In this document: positions 39,893 through 52,400 of the stretch, one piece after another | Position numbering within the stretch: position 1 is the stretch's first letter | How the letters are laid out: each line of letters starts with the position of its first letter | From: a virus | Strand: one strand, 5' to 3' | Virus record (IMG/VR): IMGVR_UViG_3300042292_001109 | Span: 1 to 64,000 of that record | Length of the DNA stretch: 64,000 nt | Notes under the pieces: generated by a model | Told to the model about the DNA's origin: nothing | What the model saw: the letters and a program-made list of their open reading frames with translations, nothing else | The model's database searches: none | Translations under genes and position numbers: made by a program

Positions 39893-40297
39893 ATGAAATC
39901 TACAGAAATAAAAAATTTTAGCGGATATTCTGATTTGGATATGACATTTCAACCACATCCAGCTAAAAAAGATTTAATGCTTTCCACTGGGGAATTAGCT
40001 GTTACTAGGGCGTTGAAAAATTTATTATTGACAAATTATTACGAAAAGCCATTTCAGCCAAATTATGGGTCAAATCTTCGTAAATTGTTATTTGAACCAA
40101 TGAGCCCAATTACATCTTCTGCATTAACAAAAGAAATAACTTATGTAATAAAGAATTTTGATTACAGAGTTACATTAACTTCTGTTAACGTTGAAGCGTT
40201 ATATGATTATAACTCATACCAAGTAACTATATCATTTTATATTAATAACTTGGTTCAACCATTTACAGCAGATTTTATTTTATCAAGACTTAGATAA
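39893..40297 (+). CDS. 25: gp25-like baseplate wedge
   Basis: The protein has 134 aa (T4: 132). LMLSTGELAVTRALKNLLLTN, then PFQPNYGSNLRKLLFEP and VNVEALYDYNSYQVTISFYI match gp25, the sheath-initiating wedge protein conserved in contractile systems. It starts directly after the spike gene. Confidence 0.93.
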   Translation: MKSTEIKNFSGYSDLDMTFQPHPAKKDLMLSTGELAVTRALKNLLLTNYYEKPFQPNYGSNLRKLLFEPMSPITSSALTKEITYVIKNFDYRVTLTSVNVEALYDYNSYQVTISFYINNLVQPFTADFILSRLR

Positions 40298-40326
40298 ATA
40301 CTAATAAAAGGATTTAGGGGAAAATA

Positions 40327-42369
40327 ATGGCCAGTGCCAATTCATCAGTTAATATTGCAGAATTAGATTTTGACGCAATTAAAAATAATTTTAAAAACTA
40401 TTTGCGCGGTCAAGATAAATTTAATGATTATGATTTTGAAAGTTCAGTTATTTCTACTGTATTAGATTTACTAGCATATAATACTCATTATAATGCATAT
40501 TATCTTAATATGGTCGCTAATGAAGCATTTTTAGATACTGCAGTAAAACGTGGATCAGTTGTATCTCATGCTAAATTACTTAATTACGTTCCATCTTCAG
40601 CAAAAGCATCAATCGCGCATATTGATTTAAAATTTAATGGAACTACATCGGCTAATTTTACTATTCCAAAATATACTAAATTTTCTTCGCAAGCAATTGA
40701 TGGCGTGAATTATCCATTTGTTACATTGGAATCGGTTACAGTAACTGCAAATAATAATACTGCGCAATTTTATTATGTTCCAATATATCAAGGGAACCCA
40801 GTAAGATACACATATTCGGTTAATAATTTCCAGAATGAATCATCAACCTTTACTATTCCAGATAGCGAAGTTGATACGACATCTCTACAAGTTTTGGTTT
40901 ATGAATCATCACAGTCGACAGTTTTTACTAAATTTGAGTTGGCTTCTAACCATTTAACTTTAGATGATACTTCTAAAGTATATTTCCTTCAAGAAGGGTT
41001 ATCTGGTTTATTTGAAATATATTTTGGTGATGGTATTTTAGGTTCTTCATTAAAAACTGGTAATGTTATTGTTATAGAATATTTAACAACTAAAGGTGAA
41101 GCTCCAAATGGCGCATATAAATTTACGTTAATGGATAAAATCGGTAATTATTCTGGAGTTATTATTACTAGTAGCGGGGATACAGCAACTGGCGGTAGCG
41201 CAAAAGAATCGATTGAATCAATTAAATATTCTGCACCAAAAGCATATTCTTCTCAAAATAGAGCTGTAAGTAAATCTGATTACCTTGAATTATTAAAAAG
41301 AGATAATCCGATAATTCCAATTCAAGCTGTTAATGTTTGGGGAGGAGAAGATATAGATCCACCTGAATATGGTAAAATTTTTATATGCATTAAACCAACG
41401 GGTGGATATAATTTATCTGAATTGCAAAAATATAGATTGATTAATGAATACATAAAACCGTTCAGCATAATCACAGCTATACCTGAAATTGTTGATGTAG
41501 ATTACACATTTATAAGAATAAACACTAATGTATTTTTTGATAAACAAAAATCTATTTATGATCCTTACCAAATATTAAGTTTAATAAAATTATCTATAAT
41601 GGATTTTTGTAATACTTCTCTTAATACATTTGATTCTGTATTCATATTAGCAGATTTGATAACAAAAATTAAAAATACCGATGCAGCAATTATTACATCA
41701 GAATCAACTATTTCTTTAGAAAAAAGATTTATTCCTATATTTGGAACAGACAATTCACATACATTTAATTTTGAAGTCCCGTTGAAAAAAGGAACTTTAG
41801 ATAGTGGATATTTTGATTGTATTGCATCAAATGGTTCTTTATACCAAAATGCTAAAATTGAAGAATCTCCATCTGTATTTAACACATTAGAATCAATACA
41901 GATAATAAATGGAGGTAGCGGATTTTCTTCTATTCCAACTATTACAATTTATGGAGATGGAACTGGCGCTACAGCTACAGCGGACGTTACTAACAGTACA
42001 ATAACTTCGGTTAATATTACATCAGCAGGATTAAACTATACCCAAGCTGTTGCAGTTGTTTCTGGAGGCGGAGGAACTGGAGCAGTAATAGTTCCAAATT
42101 TAACTGGAAATACAGTTAAATTAAGAAGTTACTATTATGTTAATAATATAAAAACAGTTATTCAGGATAATATTGGCCAAATAAACTATTCTAAAGGAAC
42201 AGTTACATTAAATAATTTTAATGCATATAATATAAATAATCTATTAGGATATTTCCCTATTATGGTAACACCGGAATCTACGATATTTTCGTCTACAAAA
42301 GATAAAATAATAACTCTAGATATTATGGATGATACGTCAATAATTACTAATATACAATCAAAAATTTAA
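40327..42369 (+). CDS. 6: gp6-like baseplate wedge
   Basis: The protein has 680 aa (T4: 660). INIAELDFD-like start (SVNIAELDFDAIKNNFKNYL), DLLAYNTHYNAYYLNMVANEAFLDTA split over residues 47-72, and the baseplate J-like core (PKAYSSQNRAVSKSDYLELL) identify it. Residues 523-595 hold an inserted GxG(Y/F) beta module (IINGGSGFSSIPTITIYGDG) that also occurs in the gp7-, gp8- and DUF4815-type proteins. gp6 forms the wedge core ring. Its stop overlaps the next ATG (TAATG). Confidence 0.9.
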   Translation: MASANSSVNIAELDFDAIKNNFKNYLRGQDKFNDYDFESSVISTVLDLLAYNTHYNAYYLNMVANEAFLDTAVKRGSVVSHAKLLNYVPSSAKASIAHIDLKFNGTTSANFTIPKYTKFSSQAIDGVNYPFVTLESVTVTANNNTAQFYYVPIYQGNPVRYTYSVNNFQNESSTFTIPDSEVDTTSLQVLVYESSQSTVFTKFELASNHLTLDDTSKVYFLQEGLSGLFEIYFGDGILGSSLKTGNVIVIEYLTTKGEAPNGAYKFTLMDKIGNYSGVIITSSGDTATGGSAKESIESIKYSAPKAYSSQNRAVSKSDYLELLKRDNPIIPIQAVNVWGGEDIDPPEYGKIFICIKPTGGYNLSELQKYRLINEYIKPFSIITAIPEIVDVDYTFIRINTNVFFDKQKSIYDPYQILSLIKLSIMDFCNTSLNTFDSVFILADLITKIKNTDAAIITSESTISLEKRFIPIFGTDNSHTFNFEVPLKKGTLDSGYFDCIASNGSLYQNAKIEESPSVFNTLESIQIINGGSGFSSIPTITIYGDGTGATATADVTNSTITSVNITSAGLNYTQAVAVVSGGGGTGAVIVPNLTGNTVKLRSYYYVNNIKTVIQDNIGQINYSKGTVTLNNFNAYNINNLLGYFPIMVTPESTIFSSTKDKIITLDIMDDTSIITNIQSKI

Positions 42370-45068
42370 TGTCAACTAAATATTCTACAATTTTTGCTTC
42401 TAAACTGCCTGCATTTATTGCAGATGACCCAGCATATTCAAGATTTATCCAATTTTTTGAAGCATATTATAATTGGTTTGATGATACATACGATATTTAT
42501 GGTCTTGGCGAAAAATTAGATATTGATTCGGGGTTTGAACAATTTTACCCTTATTTTGCTCAGGATTTTTTGCCGTATTTTCCTGATATCGATACGATAG
42601 CAACAGATAAAGTAAAATTAATAAAAATAGCTAAAGAATTATATAAAGCAAAAGGTATTCCTGATTCGTTTAAATTTTTATTTAGAGCATTATTTAACGT
42701 TCACGCGGAAGTATATCCTACAAGTCAATTTATATTAAGACCGAGTTATGGAAGATGGTTAGTTCCAAAATCAATAAAAATTAAATCGACGGATTCAAAT
42801 TTTTTACATATTAATAACTTTAAAATCTTTGGAGAAACTTCAAAATCTATAGCAACTATAGAACAAAGTAAAGTTAATGGAAAATTTATACAAATTTATA
42901 TATCAAATATTCAAAGATTGTTTATGTCTGGAGAGACTATTACAATATTAGATTATGATAATAACCCTGTGTATTTTTTTAATGGAGAGTATTTCCCTTA
43001 CACAGATAAGTATCCTGTAGGGTCAGTAAAATTAACATCAAAAATTATCGGATCTCTTTCTAATATTGATATCGTTCCGGCTAGAAGAGGTAAATATTAT
43101 ACAGTTGGAGATCCAGTTGTAATTACTGGAGGGCTTAATACGCAAATAGCCAATCCAATTGGAGCTAAAGCAATAATCTCTGAGATTACAACGGGACAAA
43201 TTCAAAATATTGTAGTTACAAAAGGGGGATATGGTTATAGAGTTGCGCCAAATTCATCCGTAATTGTTACTAATGATGTATCAGGAACAGCTGATTGTCA
43301 AGTTTCTATTGTTGATGGGTCGTTAGGTTCTAATGTTGCATATATTTCTAATGATTGTATTGAAAATCAATTATTTGTTAATATTGGTGCTGCTAATTAT
43401 AATTTTTCCTCTACCGCAAATGCAAACACGCAATTAAGTAATTTCTTTAATTTAATCGGATATCCAGTATATCCGATAATAGCAATAACCGTGTTAAATG
43501 GTGGCGGCGGGTTTACTTCAGAGCCAATTTTAAATGTTCAATCAACGTTTACAGCAAATACAAATATTCAAACATATAATCAAAATTTAAAAGATTTAGG
43601 AATTTTAGCTAAAATTAAAATTGTTAATCCAGGAACTGGATATACCATAAATGATACCATAACAATTTCTGGAGGAGATGGTAATTTTGCGTTTGCAAAA
43701 ATTAATTCTGTTAATGTATCTTCAGGATCGATAACTAGTGTTGGATATTATTATAACGCAAATACTCCTTATGGGTTAGGAGGCATGGGTTATACGAATG
43801 ATAATTTGCCTATTGTGACCGTTAATTCGCCAACAGGAGCTAATGCTGTGTTAACTATACCAGCAATATTAGGAACTGGAGTTGAATATACTGTAGAAAC
43901 TGATAAAATTGGAGCTATCACTAAAATAACTTTAACAGAAAACGGAGAAGATTATATAAATGCTCCAAATGTATCTTTGCGTATACAAGATATAGTTGTT
44001 TCTGGTTTAGAGTTCGCTTCTGATGTAAATTTAACTACATCAATAGTATATCAGGGTAATTATGAGCTACCTACATTTACTGGAAATATAAATTCTATTA
44101 ATTCAATATATTATAATCCATTAACTTCCGAAAAATTATTTTCTATTCAAGTTTACGATTATATTGGAACTATATCTGCGAATAATTCTGCATTATTCGT
44201 GCGTAATACAGAAACAAACGAATTTATTGAGTTGATAATACAACAAAATTATTCTGATACCAAATTTACTAATGGGATAAAAATATATGGTGATGGTTCT
44301 GCTAAAGCTTCAGCTAAATTTTTAAATGGATTAATAGAAGATTCTGGAAGATATTTAAATAATGATGGCCAACTTTCTTCATATTCTATAGTTCAAAGCG
44401 ATATATACAATTTATCTACGTATGTAATTGCAACCGAAAAAAGTTACGATTCATACAAAACTGTGTTAGAAAATTTAATACATCCAATAGGTAGTAGATT
44501 AGTTACTAAGAATTTACTAAAATCAAATACATCATATAGATTAGCGCAAAATTCTGCAGCCCAAATGGGATATTTATTAGCTAATGTAAACTCACTATTA
44601 ATACAAAACGTAGATTCGTATTATACCAATACAGTACAAATTATTACCGATTTAGATATCGATACAATTTTTACAGTTAATACACATATTTATATTTCTG
44701 GTCCTACTAACCTTAATGTTTATTCAACAATTGCCAATATTAATATTGATAGCAATTTATTAACTCTTACTGATTTCGTTCAATATAAATTTCCTAATGT
44801 TTATAGCGGTTTTACTCAAGGAAATACTATAATACTAACAAATGGTAATAATTATAACATTGATAAATATTCTGTAAATACATTTATTCGCGTAGGAGAC
44901 GCAATTTCTACTCCAAATAATAGTCCGCAAGAAATTATTAATATTTCAAATAATATAATCTATTTTACGAATCAATTAAATTTAAATGGTAATACTTTAA
45001 ATCCAACAAATATTACAGTAATTAAAGAATTGTTATCAAATACTATTACAACTTATACAACGGTGTAA
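42369..45068 (+). CDS. 7: gp7-like baseplate wedge protein
   Basis: The protein has 899 aa (T4 gp7: 1032). The N-terminal 130 residues are conserved in T4-like cyanophages (FASKLPAFIADDPAYSRFIQ, FFEAYYNWFDDTYDI, AKELYKAKGIPDSFKFLFRALF). The body has four or more GxGY beta modules (VTKGGYGYR, VLNGGGGFTS, VNPGTGYTIND, LTENGEDYINAP). The C-terminal third (SYDSYKTVLENLIHPIGSRL) is again typical. gp7 links wedges to the outer baseplate. The assignment rests on order (gp6-gp7-gp8) and the N-terminus. Confidence 0.75.
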   Translation: MSTKYSTIFASKLPAFIADDPAYSRFIQFFEAYYNWFDDTYDIYGLGEKLDIDSGFEQFYPYFAQDFLPYFPDIDTIATDKVKLIKIAKELYKAKGIPDSFKFLFRALFNVHAEVYPTSQFILRPSYGRWLVPKSIKIKSTDSNFLHINNFKIFGETSKSIATIEQSKVNGKFIQIYISNIQRLFMSGETITILDYDNNPVYFFNGEYFPYTDKYPVGSVKLTSKIIGSLSNIDIVPARRGKYYTVGDPVVITGGLNTQIANPIGAKAIISEITTGQIQNIVVTKGGYGYRVAPNSSVIVTNDVSGTADCQVSIVDGSLGSNVAYISNDCIENQLFVNIGAANYNFSSTANANTQLSNFFNLIGYPVYPIIAITVLNGGGGFTSEPILNVQSTFTANTNIQTYNQNLKDLGILAKIKIVNPGTGYTINDTITISGGDGNFAFAKINSVNVSSGSITSVGYYYNANTPYGLGGMGYTNDNLPIVTVNSPTGANAVLTIPAILGTGVEYTVETDKIGAITKITLTENGEDYINAPNVSLRIQDIVVSGLEFASDVNLTTSIVYQGNYELPTFTGNINSINSIYYNPLTSEKLFSIQVYDYIGTISANNSALFVRNTETNEFIELIIQQNYSDTKFTNGIKIYGDGSAKASAKFLNGLIEDSGRYLNNDGQLSSYSIVQSDIYNLSTYVIATEKSYDSYKTVLENLIHPIGSRLVTKNLLKSNTSYRLAQNSAAQMGYLLANVNSLLIQNVDSYYTNTVQIITDLDIDTIFTVNTHIYISGPTNLNVYSTIANINIDSNLLTLTDFVQYKFPNVYSGFTQGNTIILTNGNNYNIDKYSVNTFIRVGDAISTPNNSPQEIINISNNIIYFTNQLNLNGNTLNPTNITVIKELLSNTITTYTTV

Positions 45069-45070
45069 AT

Positions 45071-46441
45071 ATGAGTCAAGGTTTAATCCCTTATTCCGCA
45101 TTTTCTAAAGAAATTTTAAAATATTATTATTCTCCTGAGTTAATATTAAAAAATACAGGTAATGAATTTTTAAATTTATATTGTTTTATCGCAAAAGTTG
45201 ATCCCTGGGTTAATGAAGAAAGTCCGCCATTACCAGAAAATTCAGATTTTTATATAAAAAATATACATAAAAATTTAGTAGCAGTTAAAAAGATAAACTC
45301 TAACGATATTTGTCCAGTAATAAAAAGAATTGATTGGAAATCCGGGACAACTTATGGGCAGTATTCTTCTAATAGAATAGGCGAAATTAATTATTATGTT
45401 AGAAATTCATATGATCAAGTATTTAAATGTTTATATAATGGCGAATCCATAATTCATGTAAATGGAATTGCTTCCACTATTGAACCAATAATAGATTATA
45501 CTGTCAATTTTACAAGTAATATTATTTTTACTGGAGATGGATATAAATGGAAATATCTGTATACAATAGATCCAGGAGCAAAATTAAAATTTTTTGATCA
45601 AGATTGGATACCATTACCTGTTGCTGAACATAGAAAATCCTTATCAACAAGCATACTAGGTTCCGGAGATATATCGGTTATCAATATCTATAATAGCGGA
45701 AATAATTATATTGATGATTCTGGAAATGGAACTACAACAACTATACGCATAGATGGAGATGGAACAGGCGCAACAGCTGCGGCAGTTATATCTGGTAATG
45801 TATTATCCCAGATATTAGTAACCAATTCTGGTAAAAATTACACATATGCTACTGCCAATATAACTGCAAATTTTGGATATAGTGGTAATGGAGCGCAATT
45901 GATTGCCGAAGTTTCTCCTATTGGAGGGCATGGTTACGATTTAATCTCTGAATTGGGTTGTAAAACAATAATTATCACAACAGAATTTAACCAAACCGAA
46001 GGTTCCACTTTACCAACTGATATAGATTATAGACAGATTGGATTAATTTCTAATCCGGAAATAACTGTTGGCGTAACAGCTCAATTTGCAAATTCTAGCA
46101 TATATCGTGCAACGCACGATGTTTTATTGGCACAAGGTTCTGGGGCGTATATCCAAGACGAAATTGTATATCAAGGGCAACTTTTAAATCCAACATACTC
46201 AGGAAGAGTTTTAAATTTTGACTCGATAAATAATTTATTATACCTTATAAATACTCATGGAACGATATCTATAAATCAACCGTTAAATGGTACTACGTCA
46301 AAACTTATTCGTTTAGTTTTACAAGAAACAATTGAACAATTAATACCATATTCCGGAAATATTTTATACATTGAAAATAGAAAAAAAATACAAAGAACTT
46401 CTTCTGGATTAGAACAATTTAGATTAACGCTTAATTATTAA
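45071..46441 (+). CDS. 8: gp8-like baseplate wedge protein
   Basis: The protein has 456 aa (T4: 334). LYCFIAKVDPWVNEESPPLP, then CPVIKRIDWKSGTTYGQYSS, NSYDQVFKCLYNG and WKYLYTIDPGAKLKFFDQDW are gp8 hallmarks. The extra length comes from a GxGY-type beta insert at residues 200-290 (GNGTTTTIRIDGDGTGATAA). gp8 dimers tie wedges in the baseplate. Confidence 0.88.
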   Translation: MSQGLIPYSAFSKEILKYYYSPELILKNTGNEFLNLYCFIAKVDPWVNEESPPLPENSDFYIKNIHKNLVAVKKINSNDICPVIKRIDWKSGTTYGQYSSNRIGEINYYVRNSYDQVFKCLYNGESIIHVNGIASTIEPIIDYTVNFTSNIIFTGDGYKWKYLYTIDPGAKLKFFDQDWIPLPVAEHRKSLSTSILGSGDISVINIYNSGNNYIDDSGNGTTTTIRIDGDGTGATAAAVISGNVLSQILVTNSGKNYTYATANITANFGYSGNGAQLIAEVSPIGGHGYDLISELGCKTIIITTEFNQTEGSTLPTDIDYRQIGLISNPEITVGVTAQFANSSIYRATHDVLLAQGSGAYIQDEIVYQGQLLNPTYSGRVLNFDSINNLLYLINTHGTISINQPLNGTTSKLIRLVLQETIEQLIPYSGNILYIENRKKIQRTSSGLEQFRLTLNY

Positions 46442-46453
46442 GGTTTAAACGGC

Positions 46454-49400
46454 ATGTTAAATTTCAATACAAAACCATATTATGATGATTTCAATGAAGA
46501 TAAAAATTTTCATAAAATTTTATTTAAACCTGGAGTTGCAGTTCAAGCAAGAGAATTGACGCAAGTTCAATCAATATTACAGGATCAAATTGGCAAATTT
46601 GGCAAATTTGTGTTGTCAGATGGTTCTATTGTTAGCGGTGGAAATTATTCTATAGATACAAATGTCAAATCTCTAAATTTAGCAAACATAGGAAATATTG
46701 CTACTGATATTCAATATTTTTCTGGAATGTATGTTATTGGCGAAACTTCTAAATGTATTAGTTTAATTACTTCTATTGACGTATTAAACTATTATATTAC
46801 TGTAAAATCTGTCCAAAGTGGACAAAGTAATTATGCTTCTGGCGAAATATTAAAAATATTTTCTAGAAAAGATGTTGCGTATCAATATATGCAAGATAAT
46901 TCAATATTATCAGATTATACAGCTACATTAACATCAGATGCATCTACAACAATTAATAATTGCTTTGGTTCTATAAATTCTACACAATTTACGATTAATT
47001 CGTCGATCGTCGATGTTGGAGATGTAATTACTGCAGAAGTAGATAATTATTCCGTTAATTATATTGTAACCAATGTTAATACAAATTCAATAATTTCCGT
47101 TAACAAACAATTAACCAGAGATTATACTAACGTTCCATTAAAAATAACTAAATTTGCATCAAGAGTTGTATTAGAAGTAAATGTTGATACTGGAGTATAT
47201 TTTACAAATAATACGTTTGTGAAATCTTTGCCGCAATCTATTGTTCCGAATAATAAGACGCAATTTCCATCATGCGTTATTGGATTTGAAATTCTAGAAT
47301 CCATGGTAGATTTTATAGATGATACGTCATTACTTGATCCAGCACAAGGTTCATATAACTATACAGCTCCAGGAGCCGATAGATATAAAATTTATTTAAA
47401 TTTAGTGTCAAAACCATTACTCGGCGGCACAATTGATGTGACATATTTAACAACAACCAAATTTATTGAATTGTTAAGAATAAAAGATGGTATTGTTATT
47501 TCAGATAATACGGATCCAACTTTAGGAGACCTTGAACACGTTTTAGCAAAACAATTATATGATCATGCGGGAAATTTTATTGTTTCTCCTTTTACATTAT
47601 CATTTAATAATTCTAATTTTGCAAACGAAGAACAAAAATTAAATTGTAGTATTTCTTCAGGAAAAGCTTATGTATATGGATATCCAATTGATGCCAAATT
47701 TCCAACAAATATTCAAGTAGATAAAGCTAGAGAAACCGCAAATTCAGGAACGAAAATATCAAATTCTTATTATGGAAATAGTATAAGAATTAAAGATTTA
47801 AGCGGATTAATGCCTGCGCCAACTCTTGGCGCAAAAGTAGCTTTATATTCTACAGCAAAAGGCATAACAACTGCAGATTCTCTATTAGGGTACGCATATA
47901 TTAGAAATATTGATTATACAACCACAAACGAATATGGATTGTATTTGTATAATATGACAGTTCCTAAACAAAATGTAGCAAATATAAAATCAGTATTAGC
48001 AATGGGTTCTACAGGATTTTCTGCTAATACAATATTAAATACTTCTTCACAAACAGTAATAAAAGACCCATCATTCGATAAATTATTGTTTAAATTAGAA
48101 TATACTAACCCTGCTTCTGTAAACGTTGCCGACATAACTTTAGATTTATTTACAACATTATCAGTTACGTCAAATGTTGCAACGATTTCAACTAATTCTG
48201 TATACAAACAATTTCCAGTAGGGGTTTCGCCATCACTATCAACTGAAGATAAAAATCAAAATTTCATTGTTGTAACTAAATCTACTAATGGATCATATAC
48301 AGCAGGCGAATTTGTAGATTTATCTGAAGTTAATATTGAAGTTAAATCCGTTGGTGGTGGATATCAAGCTATATTAACATTTAACTCTGGATATTCAGGG
48401 CAAATTGACGTAAAATATCCATTAAATTATCTTTCTACACAAAAGAAAACTAAAACTTTAAATCAAAACCAAGTAGTTAAAGTAAGCGCATCAGTATATC
48501 CAACAAGTATTGGGTATTCTGATATTGCTAGATTTAAAGGAGTTTTTAAAACTAATAATCTTAATGAAACTACATATGCGGGTAATTGGACTAGTGGAGT
48601 CATTTATGGAATAAATGACGTTGTTAGACAAGGACAAAATTTATTTATTTCCGCGAAAAATTCAAACGTTTCAAACTCTCCTTCCATTAACTCAGAATAT
48701 TGGAACGTTTTACAAAAAGTTTCTTCTAAATTTAAAGTTAACAACGGACAAACAGAATATTTGTACGACTTTGGTTCGATTACAGCGAAATCTAGTGCAG
48801 ATGCTGGAACTGTTTTTGTGTTATTTGATTACTATACACATTCAACAGATGGAGAATTTATTGCCTTTGATTCTTACCCAGTTACATACAATCAAATCCC
48901 AACAGTGAATATTAATAATACACAATATTCTCTAAAAGATTATATTGATTTTAGACCTCGTAGAAAAAATTCAACTAATTTCGATAATATTGAATTCGAT
49001 GATTATAGGATTCCATCATCAGTTACTGATTCTAATTTAACATATAATATGTCTTATTATCTTGGTAGAACTGATAAAATAGTATTAACTAAAGAAGGAG
49101 AATTATCTTGGTTAAAAGGCGCTTCTTCATATAAAAATTGGATTCCGCCAAAAGACTTATCTAATGCAATGACTATTGCAACAATAGAATTTGATCCATA
49201 TTCCCCAGATATGACTTCTATAAAAATTAAATATGCAAAACATCGTAGATATACGATGGACGATATTGGTAATTTGGAAACCAGAATACAAAATGTTGAA
49301 TATTATACTGCATTAAATATTGCAGAAAAAGCTACATTGGCAACAAATATTAACGATCAATATGGGACGAGATTAAAAAATGGATTTATAGTTGATTCAT

Positions 49401-52400
49401 TTACCAATTTTAATATTGTTGATTTAACATATGGCAGAAGAAACATTTCTATAGATTTGGAAAATAATTTAGCTCGTCCATCTTTTGGTAGAGGCGAATT
49501 TAATTTATATCCATTTTTTGGTACAGGAGAAACCAAATTAATTAAAAAATCCAATTTAATTGGTTTTAATTATACGGAATCAGAGATTGTTGTTCAAAAT
49601 CAAGCAACTTCATGGACAAGAGTTAATCAATTTGATGTTGTTGCATATAATGGCGATTTATTTTTAGATCCACAAAGAAATATATTTGTTGAAGAAGCTG
49701 GAGTGACATATAACATCACTAATGATACAGCTGATCTTATGAATGCTTCTGGAATTCCTGGATTAATGTATAATGATTGGAATACATATTTTTCAGCTCA
49801 CCCATATATTGCGGATCCTACGGCATCAAGCGTTGCTGTAAATTACAATAATGTAAATTATGATATTAAAACTGTTCTTGATGTAACAAAAACAACAAAA
49901 ATAGATCTATTATCGCAGAATATAATTCCAAAAACTAAATCTATTAATATTAAATTTAATGCAACTGGTTTAGCTCCATATTCGCGTATGTTCTTGTATA
50001 TTAATGGACATCTAATGAATTCTTCTGTTATTCCGGATGAAAATCCATTAGGAGTAATAAGTTCAATAAATGTTATTAATCCTGGAAGCGGATATAGTAA
50101 TTCCGGAGTAACGGCAACTATTTCGGCAACAGCAAATACTACAGCGCAATTTAACGTTTTAGTTGTCGGTGGAGCTATCGAATCTGTTACTACAAGTAAC
50201 CCAGGGAAAGGATATCCACGAAGCGCAAATAATCTGCTTACAATTACTGGAGCAAATACTAATACTGCAATTGTTCAGGTGTCGACAGCCCCAGTTAAAG
50301 GGATGACGTTGTATTCAAATAGATTTGGAACATGTTCTGGGTTAATACAATTAACTAATGATATAATAAGTTTTGATGCAGGAGAATTATTAATTTCGAT
50401 TGTAGATACGCCGCATTACAATTTATCAAAAGCCATGTCTGTATCAAATGGAACTTTCTATGCAAAAACAAATTATTATCAAACTGTTATAGATTCAATT
50501 AGAAAACCATATATTTCTAAAATTGGAAATGTAACCCCAAGTCTTCCTAATCAAACTGCAGGAATAATTGCACCTTTAAGCGCCGATTATAAGGTATTTG
50601 ATTATAGCGTAGATTATGATTCAATAAAATCTGGCAACATTACAGTTCCTGTATTTTTAAACAAACAACCAAATACAACTGTTACCGTTGCTGTTCTTGT
50701 AAACGCGTCAGAAGACATGTCGTCAAATTGTTCAATTACTACAAATCATTCTACATTAACATTTACAGAAAATACTTGGTCCACTCCTCAAAATGTAATA
50801 TTAACATATAATTTAGGAAATAGACGTCAAGTTGGCGGAGATGAAATCGATACATTTATCGATAATAATTTACCATCTTATATTGAATTTTATTCTACAT
50901 CTGCTGATCCGCAATACGATTATGGTGGATCAGCAGTTCCATTAAGATCTTGGTTAAGACCGTTTCCTATAAAAGGAGTTACATCAACCCATTTAGTTCC
51001 ATACAAAAAATTTGATCCAAATGTAGGTCCTGCCGCTGAAAAATCATCATATATATCAGTCTCGCCTGTATCAGTATCAAATGTTGCTGGACAATCATTT
51101 TTTACAGTAACATATGGAGGAGGAAATGATATTGGATGGTGGACTGATTCAATAACTACATATCCATTAAAATTTACTGCAACTGTTGCAAATACTTCAG
51201 TTGCGCAAATAACAAATTCAGAATATACCGATTATGAATTTTCTAATGTAGTTTCTGGTAACGTGTTAACTGTGTTAAAACCAGATCATCAAATATTGAA
51301 ATTTACATATTGGCTTGTTGGTTTAAATGTAGGAAGCACTACTGTTACGGTTACAACCCAATCTCCTAATTCAAATTGGGATGCAATTACAGAAACAGTG
51401 CCTATTACTGTTGGCGCAGAATTATTAGCTCCTGATCCAGAAATTCGTGTTCATCAAAATGCGCAATTATCATCAACGGATGGGCTTATTTTAAATGCTC
51501 CAAGAATTACAACTTCTCTTGGAACTACACAAGTTATTGATGTATCAATAAGTAAACGACCAGAATCTAATGTTATTATAACTGCAGCTTCAAATGATAT
51601 AGTTGGTGGAGGAATAATTTACCAAGTTTCCGAAGATGGGTTAACGGCAGTTTCATCAAACACAATTACATTTACCAAAGATACTTGGAATGTAATGAAA
51701 ACTGTTATTGTAAAAGGTGTAACTAATGCAAATTTACATCACGAAACTATAGTAGATTATAATGTTACATTAACTTCATCTAGCGCGAATACTGATTGGA
51801 ATAATTTGACAACTGTAGTTCCAATGAAAAATAAAGATTCAGGAAATACTATAAACGTAATTTGGCCAGCTGTTGCTATTACTTGTTATGGGGATAGAAC
51901 TCAATATAACGATCATAGAGCTGATGTTCCGTTTTTAATTCAATTAAAAACTCCCCCAGTTGATGGAAACGTCACGGTTACGATGTCTTCATCAGATACA
52001 ACAAAAGGTGGAACGATATATCCTACCGATCACACTAGCATAACTTTAACAGATCAAAATTGGAATTGGGGTAACAATATTCTTAAAATGACAGGAGCAA
52101 GTCTTCCTGGATATACTACATCTAAATATTATGCAATTTTTGATTATACTGGAGGTATTGGACCAAGAAGTGCTAATTCGTGTTCGTTTGAATTAACAAA
52201 TGGGTTAATTTATTATCCACCAGAACCGGTACCATATTATCCTCCAGCAACACCATGGCCAACACCAACACCATGGCCAACACCAACACCATGGCCAACA
52301 CCAACACCAACGCCATCTTTGCCACCTGCAGCTACGCCATGGCCAACGCCTACTCCTACGCCTACGCCGACGCCAACGCCTACTCCTACGCCTACGCCGA

